From positions 745,501 through 809,500 of the forward strand of contig BSBM01000764.1 of assembly GCA_027924585.1 (NCBI GenBank): 64,000 nt of DNA, written 5' to 3'. The position numbers and the translations under genes are program-made. The notes beneath the pieces are model-generated. The model saw nothing but the letters and a program-made list of their open reading frames with translations, had not been told where the DNA came from and made no database searches. The DNA comes from Larix kaempferi. Taxonomy: Eukaryota > Streptophyta > Pinopsida > Pinales > Pinaceae. This document shows positions 33,129 through 44,240 of this stretch, piece by piece. Position 1 is the stretch's first letter. Every line of letters begins with the position of its first letter.

Positions 33129-35585
33129 TGCGGAAATATTCACCAATACTGAGAGGGGTGGTGAATCAATATTGAGCACTTTTTACCTTTTCATACTTCA
33201 ATATGTAACATTAACAATTAACAATGTCATTCATCATAACATATAACCATCACATAAAATCATACACAGTGGATAAGACATTTTTACATGGAAACCCAAA
33301 TGGGAGAAAACCAAGGAATTCTTTTCTTATATAATAACAAGATTACATTCATAGGAAGCACCAAATGGAAGGAGGCACCAACCCCCTGATTTATAGGCAA
33401 CAACTTGAAGGAAGCTCCAACTCCTCGATTTACCAACACTGACTGGAAGGAGGTACCAACCTCCTAATTTATTTAGAACCAAATAGAAGGAGGCACCCCC
33501 CCTTTTGTGAGCACCGAATCACACTCTTCATTCACTGACCTGAAGGAGACTTCAATATCCTGTCCTTGTCCCATCCTGCCACTCTGGTATGAATAAGAAT
33601 GTCAACTTGTCTCCATCACTGTCTTTGTGTCCCTGCTCCTATCACTATCTCTGTCAATGTATACTTGTATCACAGTTTCTATCAACATGTACTTGTATCA
33701 CTGTCCCTATCAACCTATACTTGTATCACTATCTCTATCAATTTCACAATCTCAACCTGTACATGCTCCAAATATGCAAGCAACTTCTTCTAAGATAGTC
33801 TTCAAATATGCAACAAAACCTTCTTGAATAGAACCAAAAAGATGCCTCCAAAAAGTGTAATCAAATCCCATAAACAATCACCCATAGACTTCATTTGTTT
33901 TCTTCTTCAAACCTTTAATATCATTATCACCTTCAAATCCTAATTCATTCCAAGAGAGGAACCCTAGATCATGTCAATAACATCAGGCTAATCCATTCCA
34001 ATATCACCATAAACTATGCCAAGATAATCACCATGATCTATGCCAAGATCATCACCATAATCACCATAACATACCAAGATCACTAGAATCTATGCAATAT
34101 CACCACAATCTATGCAAGATCATCGCCATAATATATGCTAATAACGTCATCATGATCTATGGCATCACCATGATCTATACCAAGATCATCACCATAATAT
34201 ATGCCAATAACATCATCATGATCTATGCCATCACCATGATCTATACCAAGATCATCACCATAATCTGTGCAAGTTCATAATACTCTATGCAATATCTTCA
34301 ACAATATTAACCAAGAGAGAAGCTCTAGTACAAGTACAATATTCATACAAATGTTAATCTAACAATATGGACCCTAGTCCATGAGAGACATGTATCATCA
34401 CAAGAGAGGCCAATAAGCAAGAACCATACATTTTACTAGATTAATAAACAAGAAATAAACCTTCCACCAAAAGAAACTCTAGATCATGTCATCACATATA
34501 CCTTACAACACGCTTTCCAAGGAGCCAATAATTTTGCAATTCCGATATCATATGAGAAAGTTATGCAAGTTTTCGTGAAACTACTTGATCCTCCTCAAAA
34601 CTTTGCTCTTCTTCTCTTGAAGTTTCATTTTTCTCCTCAAGATTTCACACTTTTCTACTAGAAGTTGCACATTATAAAAGAGAGACTTGAATAATGATAA
34701 AATGAGAAGTTTCAACTCTTATTTATACTCTCCATGATACCTTTAACTTATTTTAGGGAAAACATTTTACTTCTCCTTAAAAGTAGGATCTCCATATTTT
34801 AAGGGGGACTTTAATGAATCAATCACAACTTCATGGACCACTTTTAGAGTTTTAACATGGAACTTCATCTTTCCTTCCATATCACTCCAATACATCATCA
34901 AGGGGGTTTGGCCCATCTCTTCATCATCATACTTAAGTGGACAACTTTTTTTCCTTTCGAGGTCATGTCGATCCAAAACCATAATTTTTGGGGTTATGTG
35001 GACCAAATCACCATTACTTTTGGGGTTTATTCATATTTCAAACCATCATGGTCTTGTGGACCAATCATTATTACTTTGGGGGCTACTTCTCATGGTCATA
35101 TGGACCAATCATCTCGGTCATGTGGAACCAACACCATTATTTTAGGGGTTTCTCCACACTTTACACCAATATTAGTTTAGTGCAACCTTAGAGACTTATT
35201 TAAGGGATTTATCTATTTATGTACAACTCAAAGTGTCTTCCCGTGAGGGCCATGTGTAATTTCTACGCCATAAGTGTACCTATTTGGAGTTATATACACT
35301 TGTATCAAATATTCTTCTTCAAGAGATTCTTTAGGGGCTTCAAGACTTCTTATTGTCTTATCTTCATGACTTCACAAGACTTCGTCAAACATTACTCAAA
35401 CAATCATCCTCTACTACTTCCCCCTCATCATCATCACTGGTACATCTTCAACATTACTACCATATCATCATTATCACTTTGACATCAATGAAAACATCAC
35501 TCAATATCAATAACATAGATCTCTTAACCCTATTGACATCACTGACAACTTCTTCCAACAGTAGCAGATGTGACAATGTGTGCAA
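33129..35585. repeat. Probable LTR sequence related in layout to Copia-1 LTR
   Basis: The start (TGCGGAAATATTC..CTGAGAGGGGTGGTGAATCA) and the later phrase ACATGGAAACCCAAATGGGA parallel the Copia-1 LTR (TGTTGAAAGTATTC..GAGGGGGGTGAATCA and GAGGAAACCCATAAAGGG). The interior is made of degenerate tandem phrases: (GGAAGGAGGYACCAAC) near 33360-33500, TGTATCACTRTC at 33600-33740 and CAAGATCATCACCATAAT(C/A)TATGCC at 33990-34275. No partner LTR or coding region was found, so a solo LTR is likely. The right edge is uncertain. Confidence 0.45.
33990..34275. repeat. Degenerate tandem repeat (ATCACCATAATCTATGCC type)
   Basis: Units of about 18-25 bp built from ATCATCACCATAATCTATGCCAAG. A larger duplication of about 70 bp is visible between 34130 and 34270. 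Confidence 0.75.
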
Positions 35586-35845
35586 TGTTGGAAATATCTA
35601 GAAACAAACGATTGAAGAATCTAGGTTGGAATTTATTATCGTAGGTGGTTTCTCTTTCATGTGTTTGATTTTTATCTAATTATTATGAGTATATTTTATA
35701 AAATCCATTTCACCCAGGATCTTGTGGATGCTAATCCTTGCTTGTATTGTTAATTCTTGCTAAGAACATAATAAGAAATTGTCGAAAGAACTTGTAGGGT
35801 AGATAGATTTGATGTCAACTAAAAGGAGTAAATTCAATGAAGAGA
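35586..35845. other. Spacer, no gene seen
   Basis: AT-rich sequence between the LTR-like stretch and the ABC transporter fragment. Confidence 0.45.
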
Positions 35846-37847
35846 TTAAGCATTCATGACTAAGAATGGAGACAATCCTGATAAATGATCAATTATTTGA
35901 TAATACCTTATAGCTTTAGGGGCAACTCCAATGGTGTAGTATGGTGTCACCACCCAAACTCTAGCATCCAACAAGGACACTAGAATTCTAAGTAGAAAAG
36001 TAGGAATAATGAAAGCACATGTAGGATAGAAGAGTAAATACCTTTGCTTGAAGAACATAGGGAGCCTGACAATTTTCATGGCCAATTCTACACATCCATT
36101 TAACATGTTTCCAAGAAGGCTAAAAACAAGTGCTCTAAGGAATACATATGCATCGTTTTTTTGTCTTATGATGCATTTGAGTCTTCAAGAAAACAATCAA
36201 TGCAAAAAGGGCTCCAACTGTAATATGTAAAGTAAATAGTTCTAGTTGGATATCTTTTATACTTGTAGAGATGGTTCTAATATAAGATCAACATTTTGAA
36301 ATAAACTATTATTTTTCTAAAATCAGTCTAAATTATAGACTGCGAAACATCTTGCCTGTGTTATATTGAATATGTAAATAAAGGAATTCCGCTTGACTAG
36401 AAGCCATTCTTTTGTGAAACAGGCCTCGAAGATCTCCATTTTTGGGATAGAGTTCCTATTGAACACCAAGGCTACTTTGTGAATTCTCTTCTTATCATAA
36501 GGGACAAACTGCTCATTTTCCAAATGAAAACCTACATGAAACTACTTGAATCTAAATACAAATTCCTTGACAGGTATGTAGTGATAAAGTTGATTCTTGT
36601 CTTCCCAGTATTGTTCTTGGTCCTCCTGTAATGTAACCTACATCCATGGATATTCGTGAGGAAATATAAATATAATATTCTAATTGAATTGGAAAACCAA
36701 GTTGTCACTGATTATTTTGAAAATTTTATAATCTGAGTACCTCTAATTGAATTGGAAAGCCAACTTGTCATGGATTATTTTGAACATATTATAATTTGAG
36801 TACCTCTAATTGAATTGGAAATCCAAGTTGTCATGGATTATTTTGAACATTTTATAATCTAAGTACCTCTTGTAAGAAATATGCAACACCCTTTCTTTCA
36901 AAACATTTGAATCCACAAATTTCAAAAAATTCCAAGACGTTGTCCCTAGGTCCATGGTAGACAATCTGATCCTCTGATAAGAGTATTATGCCATCAAAGA
37001 GCTTGAATATCCGTGTTGCTGGCTGCAATAGGGACATCATAATAGTTGCATCCATGAGATGGGCGAACTGATGTAGACATTTCACTATCTAATAGGTGGT
37101 AGAACTGTCCAACCCTTTTGATATCTCATCCATGAAGAGAGTATTTGTAGGTCCAAAGATCATCTCCCCTATAAAATGGAAACTTTTAAGAATTCTAGCA
37201 GAACTATAGTGATTTTAGTCATAGTAATGACATCTATAGTTGATTACACAACTCTAGTTTGTGAAGAGGAATTTTCAATATGATTATCAGTCGTATAAAT
37301 CATGACATGTTTGTTTTTCCCACCAAATATTCCTCTCTGCATATCATTTCCAAATATTCTATCTCCGCAAACATCTAAACCTAAAATCTATTTAGACATG
37401 CAGATTGTACAACGATGATTTCCAACATTTCATCTGCTACCTATATGTATTGTACTTATTTAAAGCTTTGAATCATAGCTATATTTTCCTACAAATTCAA
37501 TTACCTTCAAAATATAGTCTGTTTCAAGATTAATATTCACACCTTCCATTACTATTTCCCGGAGAAAGCAATCGACCATACATTCAAAGAACCATATTGA
37601 CATGAATAAGCATAGTTGTTCCTAAGCTCGATAACACATTATTATCTATCAAGATTTTCTCTCAGAAAGCAAGTGGCCCATAAACATCCAAGATTACTTT
37701 CATGAATAGATCAATTCCTGCGACTAGAAAAATCCCAGCTTGCTTTTCCCTTTTAGTGACCTTGGTAAGCAGCTCTGCATCAAGAATATGCCAAACCAAC
37801 ATATGATTCAATATAGACTTCAAAGACCCCTTTTGAGTGTGAAACAT
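35846..37847 (-). pseudogene. ABCG/PDR-type ABC transporter fragment
   Basis: Exon-like blocks on the minus strand match the first half of plant pleiotropic-drug-resistance transporters (plasma-membrane exporters of about 1400 residues). They are LLTKVTKREKQAGI (about 37770), [15 protein letters not shown] and GLDSSTTY (Walker B and D-loop, 37165-37085), [20 protein letters not shown] to FLQEV (37050-36870), then DQEQYWEDKNQLYHYIPV through WLLVKRNSFIYIFNITQ (36630-36345), and LPMFFKQRYLLFYPTCAFIIPTFL with YYTIGVAP (36060-35910). Intron-like gaps with AG acceptors separate them. A TAG lies in TTY*IVKC and another in the third block. Walker A, the first exons and the whole second half are missing. 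Confidence 0.85.
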
Positions 37848-38073
37848 AGCACTAATTAACTAAGCTAAATGTAAGTATGGATGTAGAGAACTAATTAACT
37901 AAGTGGAAGATGGAATGCAAGTTTAGTGGATTGATATTTGGTTAGATTTCCCACTGAATCTATCACCAACACTATGACACCAAGCAGAAACATGTAAGTC
38001 ATGCCGGCTTATGTAAGCATATATTTTTCCGAGAACATGTTGATATTTTATGTAGCTTCAAAAGATATTCTTA
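37848..38073. other. Spacer, no gene seen
   Basis: No further PDR exon is recognisable before the Copia-4 LTR. Confidence 0.45.
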
Positions 38074-38656
38074 TGTTGGCCGAGAATATTCCAAATGAAT
38101 AATAAATAAAACAATATTATATTGTTACTCAGACAAGTTGGCCCAGTGAAAATAGACAAGTCGGCCCAGAAAGTAAAATTGCCCCAAAACTGGGTAAAAA
38201 TTCCCTAGGAAAGTTGACCCAGTCACCCAAGTGATGTCAGCCCCATAGTGAAAAAGTAAACTAGAAACAAGTATACATAAAGGGTGACACCCTCCTCATT
38301 TGTACATTAAATAAGTTCGCATCAAGTCAGTGAGACAAGTGCGCAAGAGAGAGAAGTAGTAGTCGGAAGAAGACTAATATCTTGGGTTTTATATTATCTT
38401 TGTATCTGGGGTATCTTTCTATGAGATAGCTTTATCTATTCATTGTATTGACATTGTACTTTGTTGATGAATATATACTGAAGAAGTTTTGCTGGGTTTT
38501 CTTCCCCAAGAGGGTTTCCCAGGATAAATATTTGTGTATGCTGTGAATGTCTTTCTTTCAGTGATCCTTATGAAAGAATTTATTATGATATGATATAAAT
38601 TGAATTAAAGTCTAAAGAATTCTGAATAACATAACTGCTTAAGTAAAATTTCAACA
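38074..38656 (+). repeat. Copia-4 5' LTR
   Basis: TG...CA segment from TGTTGGCCGAGAATATTCC to TTTCAACA. It directly precedes a PBS-like TGGAATCAGAGC and a gag region. The matching 3' LTR is not in the window. Confidence 0.75.
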
Positions 38657-38668
38657 TGGAATCAGAGC
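38657..38668 (+). other. Primer binding site of Copia-4
   Basis: TGGAATCAGAGC matches the initiator tRNA-Met primer with one change and abuts the LTR. Confidence 0.75.
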
Positions 38669-39159
38669 AGTGTTGGAAGAAGTCATTGCAACAGCTGCAA
38701 TTGTCGAAATTTGGAAACTAGGGATTCCAGTTTTAAGCCTTCCCATCCATAGATTAGGATCGATATTAGCATCCTTGAAATATCCATAGGAGGGAGCATC
38801 TATCTGTGGATCCAAATCTCAGATCCAAGAATTTTTAATTTTGACCTAAATTCTATAGAAACTGTAGAAATTAGGGTTTCTAGTTTTGGACTGTTATGAC
38901 CTCAGATATGGAAGAAAAGAAGGTTTTCTCAACTCAACTTGGGAGGGAACATATTCTCCTTGGATTATATTCTTCAGATTCAAACTTTAAAAAAATTAGG
39001 GTTTCCTCATAAAACCATAGGCTAAACGTTAAGCAGTTTTTAGGTTGACATTGGAGCTGTTTTTGGCTTGTGGAGATCACCTTATCATAGTGCATTGACT
39101 GGTAAGTCAAAATTCCATTTATGAAAAATTTCATCTCTATCGTATTATTAAGCTTGGCC

Positions 39160-40026
39160 AAAATGAAAAAAACACCAAGATTGATGAGAATCTTGAAGGG
39201 GTTGATAACTTCTGAGCATGGAAGTATAGGGTGCTTTTCATTCTAAAAGAGAATTATGATTTGGAAAAATATGTTGAAGAAGAGGTTGATGAGCTAGAGG
39301 GAGATGAAGCTAAGGAAAGGTGTAAGAAGAAGATGATTAGAGAAAAGAGAATCATTGCAGATTCTATCAAGGATCACTTGATCCCTCATGTCTCATCATT
39401 GAAGACTCCAAAGCAGATGTTTGATGCCTTGTCCTGGTTGTTTGAAGGAAAGCATATAAACCAAAATATGGCATTGAGGACACAACTCAAGAATGTGAAA
39501 ATGAAAAATTCAGAAACCATTCAATCCTACTTCACAAGGGCATCTCAAATCAAAGAATAACTTGAAGCCATTGGAAAAACAATTGATGAAGCTTAGATAG
39601 TGATGACTACATTGAATGGTATCCCAAGGTCTTGGGAATTATTTATTCAGGGAATTTCTTCTAGAAGGAAGCTAACAAAGTTTAGTAGAGTATGGGAAGA
39701 GTGCACACAAGAAGAAGCTAGATTGGTAGTAAGAGAAGAAAAGTTGGGTGATGATGACTATCAAGCACTAGCAACACATGCAAGAAAAGGGAAAAGCAAG
39801 AAATGATCCCATTCCCACAAAAAGTTTTGGAAGACACAAAAAACACAAAAGGATTACTCAAATTACAAATGCTACAACTGCGAGAAGATGGGACACATTG
39901 CAAGAAACAATCCTCACATAAAATATCATATCGAAAAAGGAAAAAATAAAAGACATCATGCTCATGCCGCAAAAGATGATGAACATGTTCAGAAGAAAGC
40001 AAGAGAAGATTATTCAAGTGAATAAT
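39160..40026 (+). pseudogene. Copia-4 gag, truncated by a CACTA element
   Basis: One frame reads NLEGVDNF, stop, AWKYRVLFILKENYDLE, then a gag core (HLIPHVSSLKTPKQMFDALS, MKNSETIQSYFTRASQIKE) and a basic region. It ends in a zinc knuckle CYNCEKMGHIARNNP, where the last Cys of CCHC is Asn. Stops fall at the TGA before AWKY, TAA 39558-39560, a TAG near 39596 and TGA 39804-39806. The frame ends in the acidic DYSSE stretch where gag would run into protease, exactly at the CACTA terminus. No Copia-4 pol was found downstream. Confidence 0.82.
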
Positions 40027-40043
40027 ATACACTAGTACAAAAT

Positions 40044-40141
40044 GGGTGATAAGTGACTACAAAAATGACTAAAAATGGGTGATAAATGACTAAATTTGGT
40101 CACATGACTGCTAGTCATAAATTAGCAGTCACTTATCACCC
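40044..40141. repeat. CACTA terminal inverted repeat within the 5' end (hairpin)
   Basis: GGGTGATAAGTGACT at 40044-40058 is perfectly inverted at 40127-40141. Inside lies a second pair, GACTGCTA with TAGCAGTC. A half copy GGGTGATAAATGACTA sits between. The end of this element can therefore fold back on itself. Confidence 0.85.
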
Positions 40142-40194
40142 AACCAAATTGGTCATTTATCACTTGGACATAAGTTACTTGAATTACTTCAAGC

Positions 40195-40445
40195 GTTAGT
40201 CATATATTTAATCATTTATTTGGTCATTAATTGTTGCTATTTGGCCATTTATTTTGTCATTAATTATCAGTGTTTGGTAGTACATTTAGCCATTTATTTA
40301 GTAATTGATTACTATTAATTGGTCATTTATTTAGTCTTTGATTGTTGTTAACTAGTCATTTATTTAGTCATTGATTGTTGTTAACTAGTCGTTTATTTAG
40401 TCATTGATTGTTGTTAACTGGTCATTTAAATAGTCATTGATTTAT
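40195..40445. repeat. CACTA subterminal repeats, about 34-bp unit
   Basis: At least four units of AGTCATTTATTTAGTCATTG then ATTGTTGTTAACT, plus degenerate relatives to the left. In CACTA elements such subterminal motifs bind the element-encoded TNPA-type protein. Confidence 0.8.
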
Positions 40446-40451
40446 GTATAT

Positions 40452-40521
40452 AGGGCACGGAGGAATCGAACCAACAACCTCCTTCCTATAAGGTAGGTGC
40501 TCTTCCATTGAGCTAGCACCC
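40452..40521 (-). pseudogene. tRNA-like sequence (loop CTTATAG, anticodon UAU if real)
   Basis: The minus strand reads GGGTGCTAGCTCAATGG, with a perfect A box, and ends with GGTTCGATTCC, a perfect B box. The anticodon loop CTTATAG would give UAU (Ile). The T-stem has two mismatches and the acceptor pairs only with a one-base shift, so it is more likely a pseudogene or the head of a SINE than a working tRNA. It sits inside the CACTA element. Confidence 0.45.
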
Positions 40522-41219
40522 TTAAATATAATCCTAAATGATAAATTAGTGAGAAATGAATTGAAAATAAACTTACACTAATTATGTTCCTCAAGGTCTT
40601 TAAGCTTCGCTTGTAGAGTAAATTATGTAGTTGTTTCCCTCGGTGTGTTTGCTGTGAGAAATCAAGCTAAACATTAGTGTAAAAAGAATAGAGATGTAAA
40701 TAAATAAAATTACTTAAATTGAAAAATCACAAAACAATGCAAAACAAAGAAACGATACATATTCTAATGCAAATTAGTATAAGTTCTAAGGCTTTAGAAC
40801 TTAAGGCATCCATATGAACTAAATACATCCCTAGAGATAGATTTAAAATTAATAGAGTTTATTAAGTTCCAATTTTTTTAGGTAAAAGCGGACTAATTAT
40901 TGTTTTGAATGATTTTGTGCTTGACCAACTAGATTTAGGATTTTGATGGAAAATTAAAGTAAAAAATATATTAACCCTAATTTTACAGCTAAAATACTAA
41001 CCCTATAAATTTATTAATGTGCGGACGCACAAATTTGCTTCCCAAAAGTGTTGCAACGGGGCCGCGCTAGCAGGGAAAAAATGAACTCGCGCACGCACAC
41101 GCCACTAGGTTTGGTACCGAACTGAGGCGCGTGCGCGCTGTTGCGCATGTGTGTTTCTGGTGCATACGCGTTCAAATGGATGCACGTGCACCAGTTAAGA
41201 TAATAAAAAAACAAGGTAG

Positions 41220-44048
41220 AGGCGTTGTAATTCTTTCCATTGCAGCCGAGCGTGACTCACCCATCGTGTGAGCGGCACTACAGACCACAAATTTCACCAT
41301 TTCCACTCAAAAAATCTCTCAATCCATCCACCAAGTGATCATCAAGTGCATTGGATAGGTAAGATCCATGTTTTTTGTCATTTTATTCATTTTTGTTTGT
41401 TTATTAAATTTTTAGTAATTCCCAAATTAGTAAAATAATAGAGAAATTTTCAATTGCAGAGTGTAAACCTACACAATGAATGAATAAAATGTTAACATGG
41501 AGTCCGGTGGAACACAATAAAACACAAATCTTGGAACCAATGAAAACCCTCAACAAAATCCAAATTCCCAAGAAAATCAAAACCCCCAACAAAAATTTGA
41601 CCAAGACAACTTGAACCATTATGTAAATGAAATGAGAGTGCACACTCGAGAACTAAGAAACACAAGGAAACCATCTCGAGTGTCCCTTGCCACCTCAATT
41701 GAGAGCTCAATTGAATCCCTCATCAATTCACATCACCAATTGACTGACATGACTGAATATAGATCTAGGATGCGGGAGTATTATTCCACAGGAATTCCCA
41801 AGAAGGAAATAAAAGAATTGAATATTACAAAGGCCCAATTATACAATATGTTCACTGATCCAAGAACACAACAACCACCTGACAGTAGAAAGACACGTGT
41901 TTGCATGCATTGGTGTCATTTTCAACCATCGAGGGACAATTGGATGCATAGGTGGTTCATGGTTTACGATAAACCTCCCTGCAATAACAGGGAGGTTCCA
42001 TAGTACTTCCTTCGAAAACTATGAGTTGAGTTTGGGCTCGATTTACATGTCAACTATTTTGACATAACCGAGTTCTAGGGTGTTGGGCGTGGCTCTTCCC
42101 AAGATTGACTTGCTACTAGGAGGAACCCACTGAGAGGGCCACCAGCTCCTGGGCGCGATCCCAACCCCTCTCCCCAGCCACCTCAATTACCCCACAAACT
42201 TGATCAGATCAAGGGGGTGTTGAGGAGTGTTGCACGTGGACTGCTTAGACACACTGCCTTTGTAGCAATGACTACAATGGAGAGACAAGTTGAACCTAAT
42301 AGAGACGCAGGTGCAAGTCCTTCACGACAGAGTCATGATACACCTGTGACTAGTGGTAGCCATGTTGGGCCTTCTAGTTTGACGAGGACAATGCCACATA
42401 TTTGTCCCCATTGCAGGCACAATTTCCATGGCTCAATCAAGGGCTGTTATATGGAGCAAGTTAGCACTTTTTTAATGTGTTTTCAATCATCACTTGATAA
42501 TTTGTAAAGTAATTTTAGAGTATTTGTGTTTGACTTAAACTATTATGTCAATGTATAGTTATTTAGAGCTGAGATGCCGTCATGGGAGAATGTAGGATCT
42601 CCTAACCTGGATGCAGTAATGGCAGCTGCAACTAAAATTGCGGCACCTCACACAGAGGTATTTTCAGTACCTCACACAATATTGTTATTACTTATGACAT
42701 TTCTATTTTTATGTATTTATATTTATGACATACACGATGATAGTTCGTACAATATTTTTTAATATTTTGATTGACTAAATAATTACTTGTTTAATATGTT
42801 CATAACATGCATGAATTTTGGTGCCCACAGGTATGCACGGACTACGATGATCAACCATCCCCACCAGGGATCGGAAGATCACCATATACACAGGTACAAT
42901 GTGTAGTTAAAAGCACGTTTTTAATTTGAAATGTTACCACATACTATAATTTAATTTGATTTTTGTTTACTAAACTATGATATTACAAATTTATATGCAG
43001 GGCCCGCCAACAATGGTAGGCCACTTTAGTCCCAGGTTTCCACCATCTCCCAAGAGTCTCCCCCCTCGCTTCCATCTAGACCCCTCCCTCTGTCCACCCC
43101 CTCCCTTCCATATAGCCTCCCCTCTCTGTCCATACTCTCCCCTCCACCCATCCTCCCCCCTCCATCCATCTTCCCCCATTCGTCCATGCCCCCCCATCTA
43201 TACATTCTCCCCCATTCATCAAATCCCCCCCATCTATCCATCCTCCCCCATTTGTCCACACCCCCCCTTCCATCCAACTTCCCCCCTTCATCCACAACCT
43301 CCATTCTATCCATCCTCCTCCCTCTATCCAAGATCTCCCTCCCTTTCACCATCCCTCCACATTCCCCCTATCCCTTTTGGGTCGATACCCCCTATCGTAC
43401 AACCAGTAGGGGTTCATCATCCACGACGTCCTCCTCCACCCCATACCACCATATCCTCTTCCACCATATCTTCTCCAGTTCCCTCCACTATTGTGGAAAC
43501 TATTCTTCCAGTATCTTCCCACATGTATCTACAGTGGTTGCACCCATATTTGCTGCAACTACATCTGCACCCCCCCCATGACTGCATCGGAGCAGGTTGT
43601 CCAACCAAATGCTCCACCTGTTATCCCCAAAGCCTAGACATGTCCATTGTCGGAGGTGTTCACAGTGAGAATCAAGTTAATTTATGAAAATATTTTGATG
43701 CATTAACGAAAATTAATTTAAGCAATTATTATTTTTCAATGAAATGATTTTCGTAAATGTTGTAGGCTGGAAATGCTGAGAGGCTCAGCGGATCCAAGAC
43801 ACTTGCCTCACGTCTCCCACTCACATCAACGGTGAGTTATTTGAGATTTGAATTCTACATTCATTTTATCAATGTGGTAAATGTTACAAATGCTTGAATA
43901 TGATGGTATCTTATATCATTTGTTTCATATCCCGGAGAGACGGTCTACTCCTAGACGGAGGAAGACCCGATATACCAGTATCTCCAAGAAGATGAAGATC
44001 GATTTTGGAGATGCACCTAGGAGTGATGGGGGTGGTCACAATGCTTGA
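41220..44048 (+). pseudogene. CACTA internal gene (TNPA-like?), multi-exon, decayed
   Basis: A leader with an intron (donor GT at 41359, acceptor AG at 41459) precedes ATG 41497, which is stopped at TAA 41518-41520. The frame then continues to 42003: NLNHYVNEMRVHTRELRNT, YYSTGIPKKEIKELNIT, CMHWCHFQPSRDNWMHRW. Further exon-like pieces follow at 42190-42507 (ICPHCRHNFHG), about 42570-42660, 42832-42894 and 43004-43690 (Pro/Ser/His-rich), then 43765-43832 and 43931-44048 (basic RRSTPRRRKTRY, a possible nuclear signal), separated by GT..AG-like borders. I do not recognise a transposase catalytic domain. A DNA-binding accessory protein is inferred from position. Confidence 0.5.
43060..43380 (+). 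repeat. C-rich degenerate tandem tract
   Basis: Repeats of a 12-15-bp phrase such as CCATCCTCCCCCCATT on the plus strand encode the Pro/Ser/His-rich stretch in one frame. All three frames on the minus strand are also open and Gly-rich. The composition contrasts strongly with the surrounding AT-rich DNA. Confidence 0.75.
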
Positions 44049-44240
44049 CACACCATGTTTTGTACATTAGCCACGATGTGACACTTTTGGGCACCAGTTT
44101 CCATGTACTTGGTATCTACGGCATGAGTTGCCATGTATTTTGGATCTACGGCATGAGTTGCCGGATTTTGTATAGGGCATGAGTTTCCATCGTATGTAGA
44201 TTGGGAACTATGTTCCACTATTTGATAATAAAATTTATAT

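Larger units (their letters stand above)
40030..44240 (+). mobile_element. CACTA (En/Spm-like) DNA transposon, 5' end and internal gene
   Basis: The terminus CACTAGTACAAAATGGG at 40030 is the classic CACTA start, preceded by ATA as candidate 3-bp target. It is followed by dense subterminal repeats (40030-40445), a spacer, then a multi-exon decayed gene on the same strand to about 44048. I searched for the inverted terminus (TTTTGTACTAGTG) to the right and did not see it. The end given is the last recognisable gene sequence, not a proven terminus. Confidence 0.65.

Noticed and set aside
33589-33827. Three overlapping plus-strand frames rich in Ser, Leu and Tyr
   Set aside because: All three frames are open only because of the TGTATCACTRTC simple repeat within the LTR-like region.
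33990-34275. Regular repeats that could suggest a CRISPR-like array
   Set aside because: The repeats are degenerate and contiguous, without unique spacers, and the DNA is plainly eukaryotic.
42991-43617. Gly-rich minus-strand frames opposite the C-rich tract
   Set aside because: They are shadows of the C-rich repeat that encodes the Pro-rich stretch on the plus strand.
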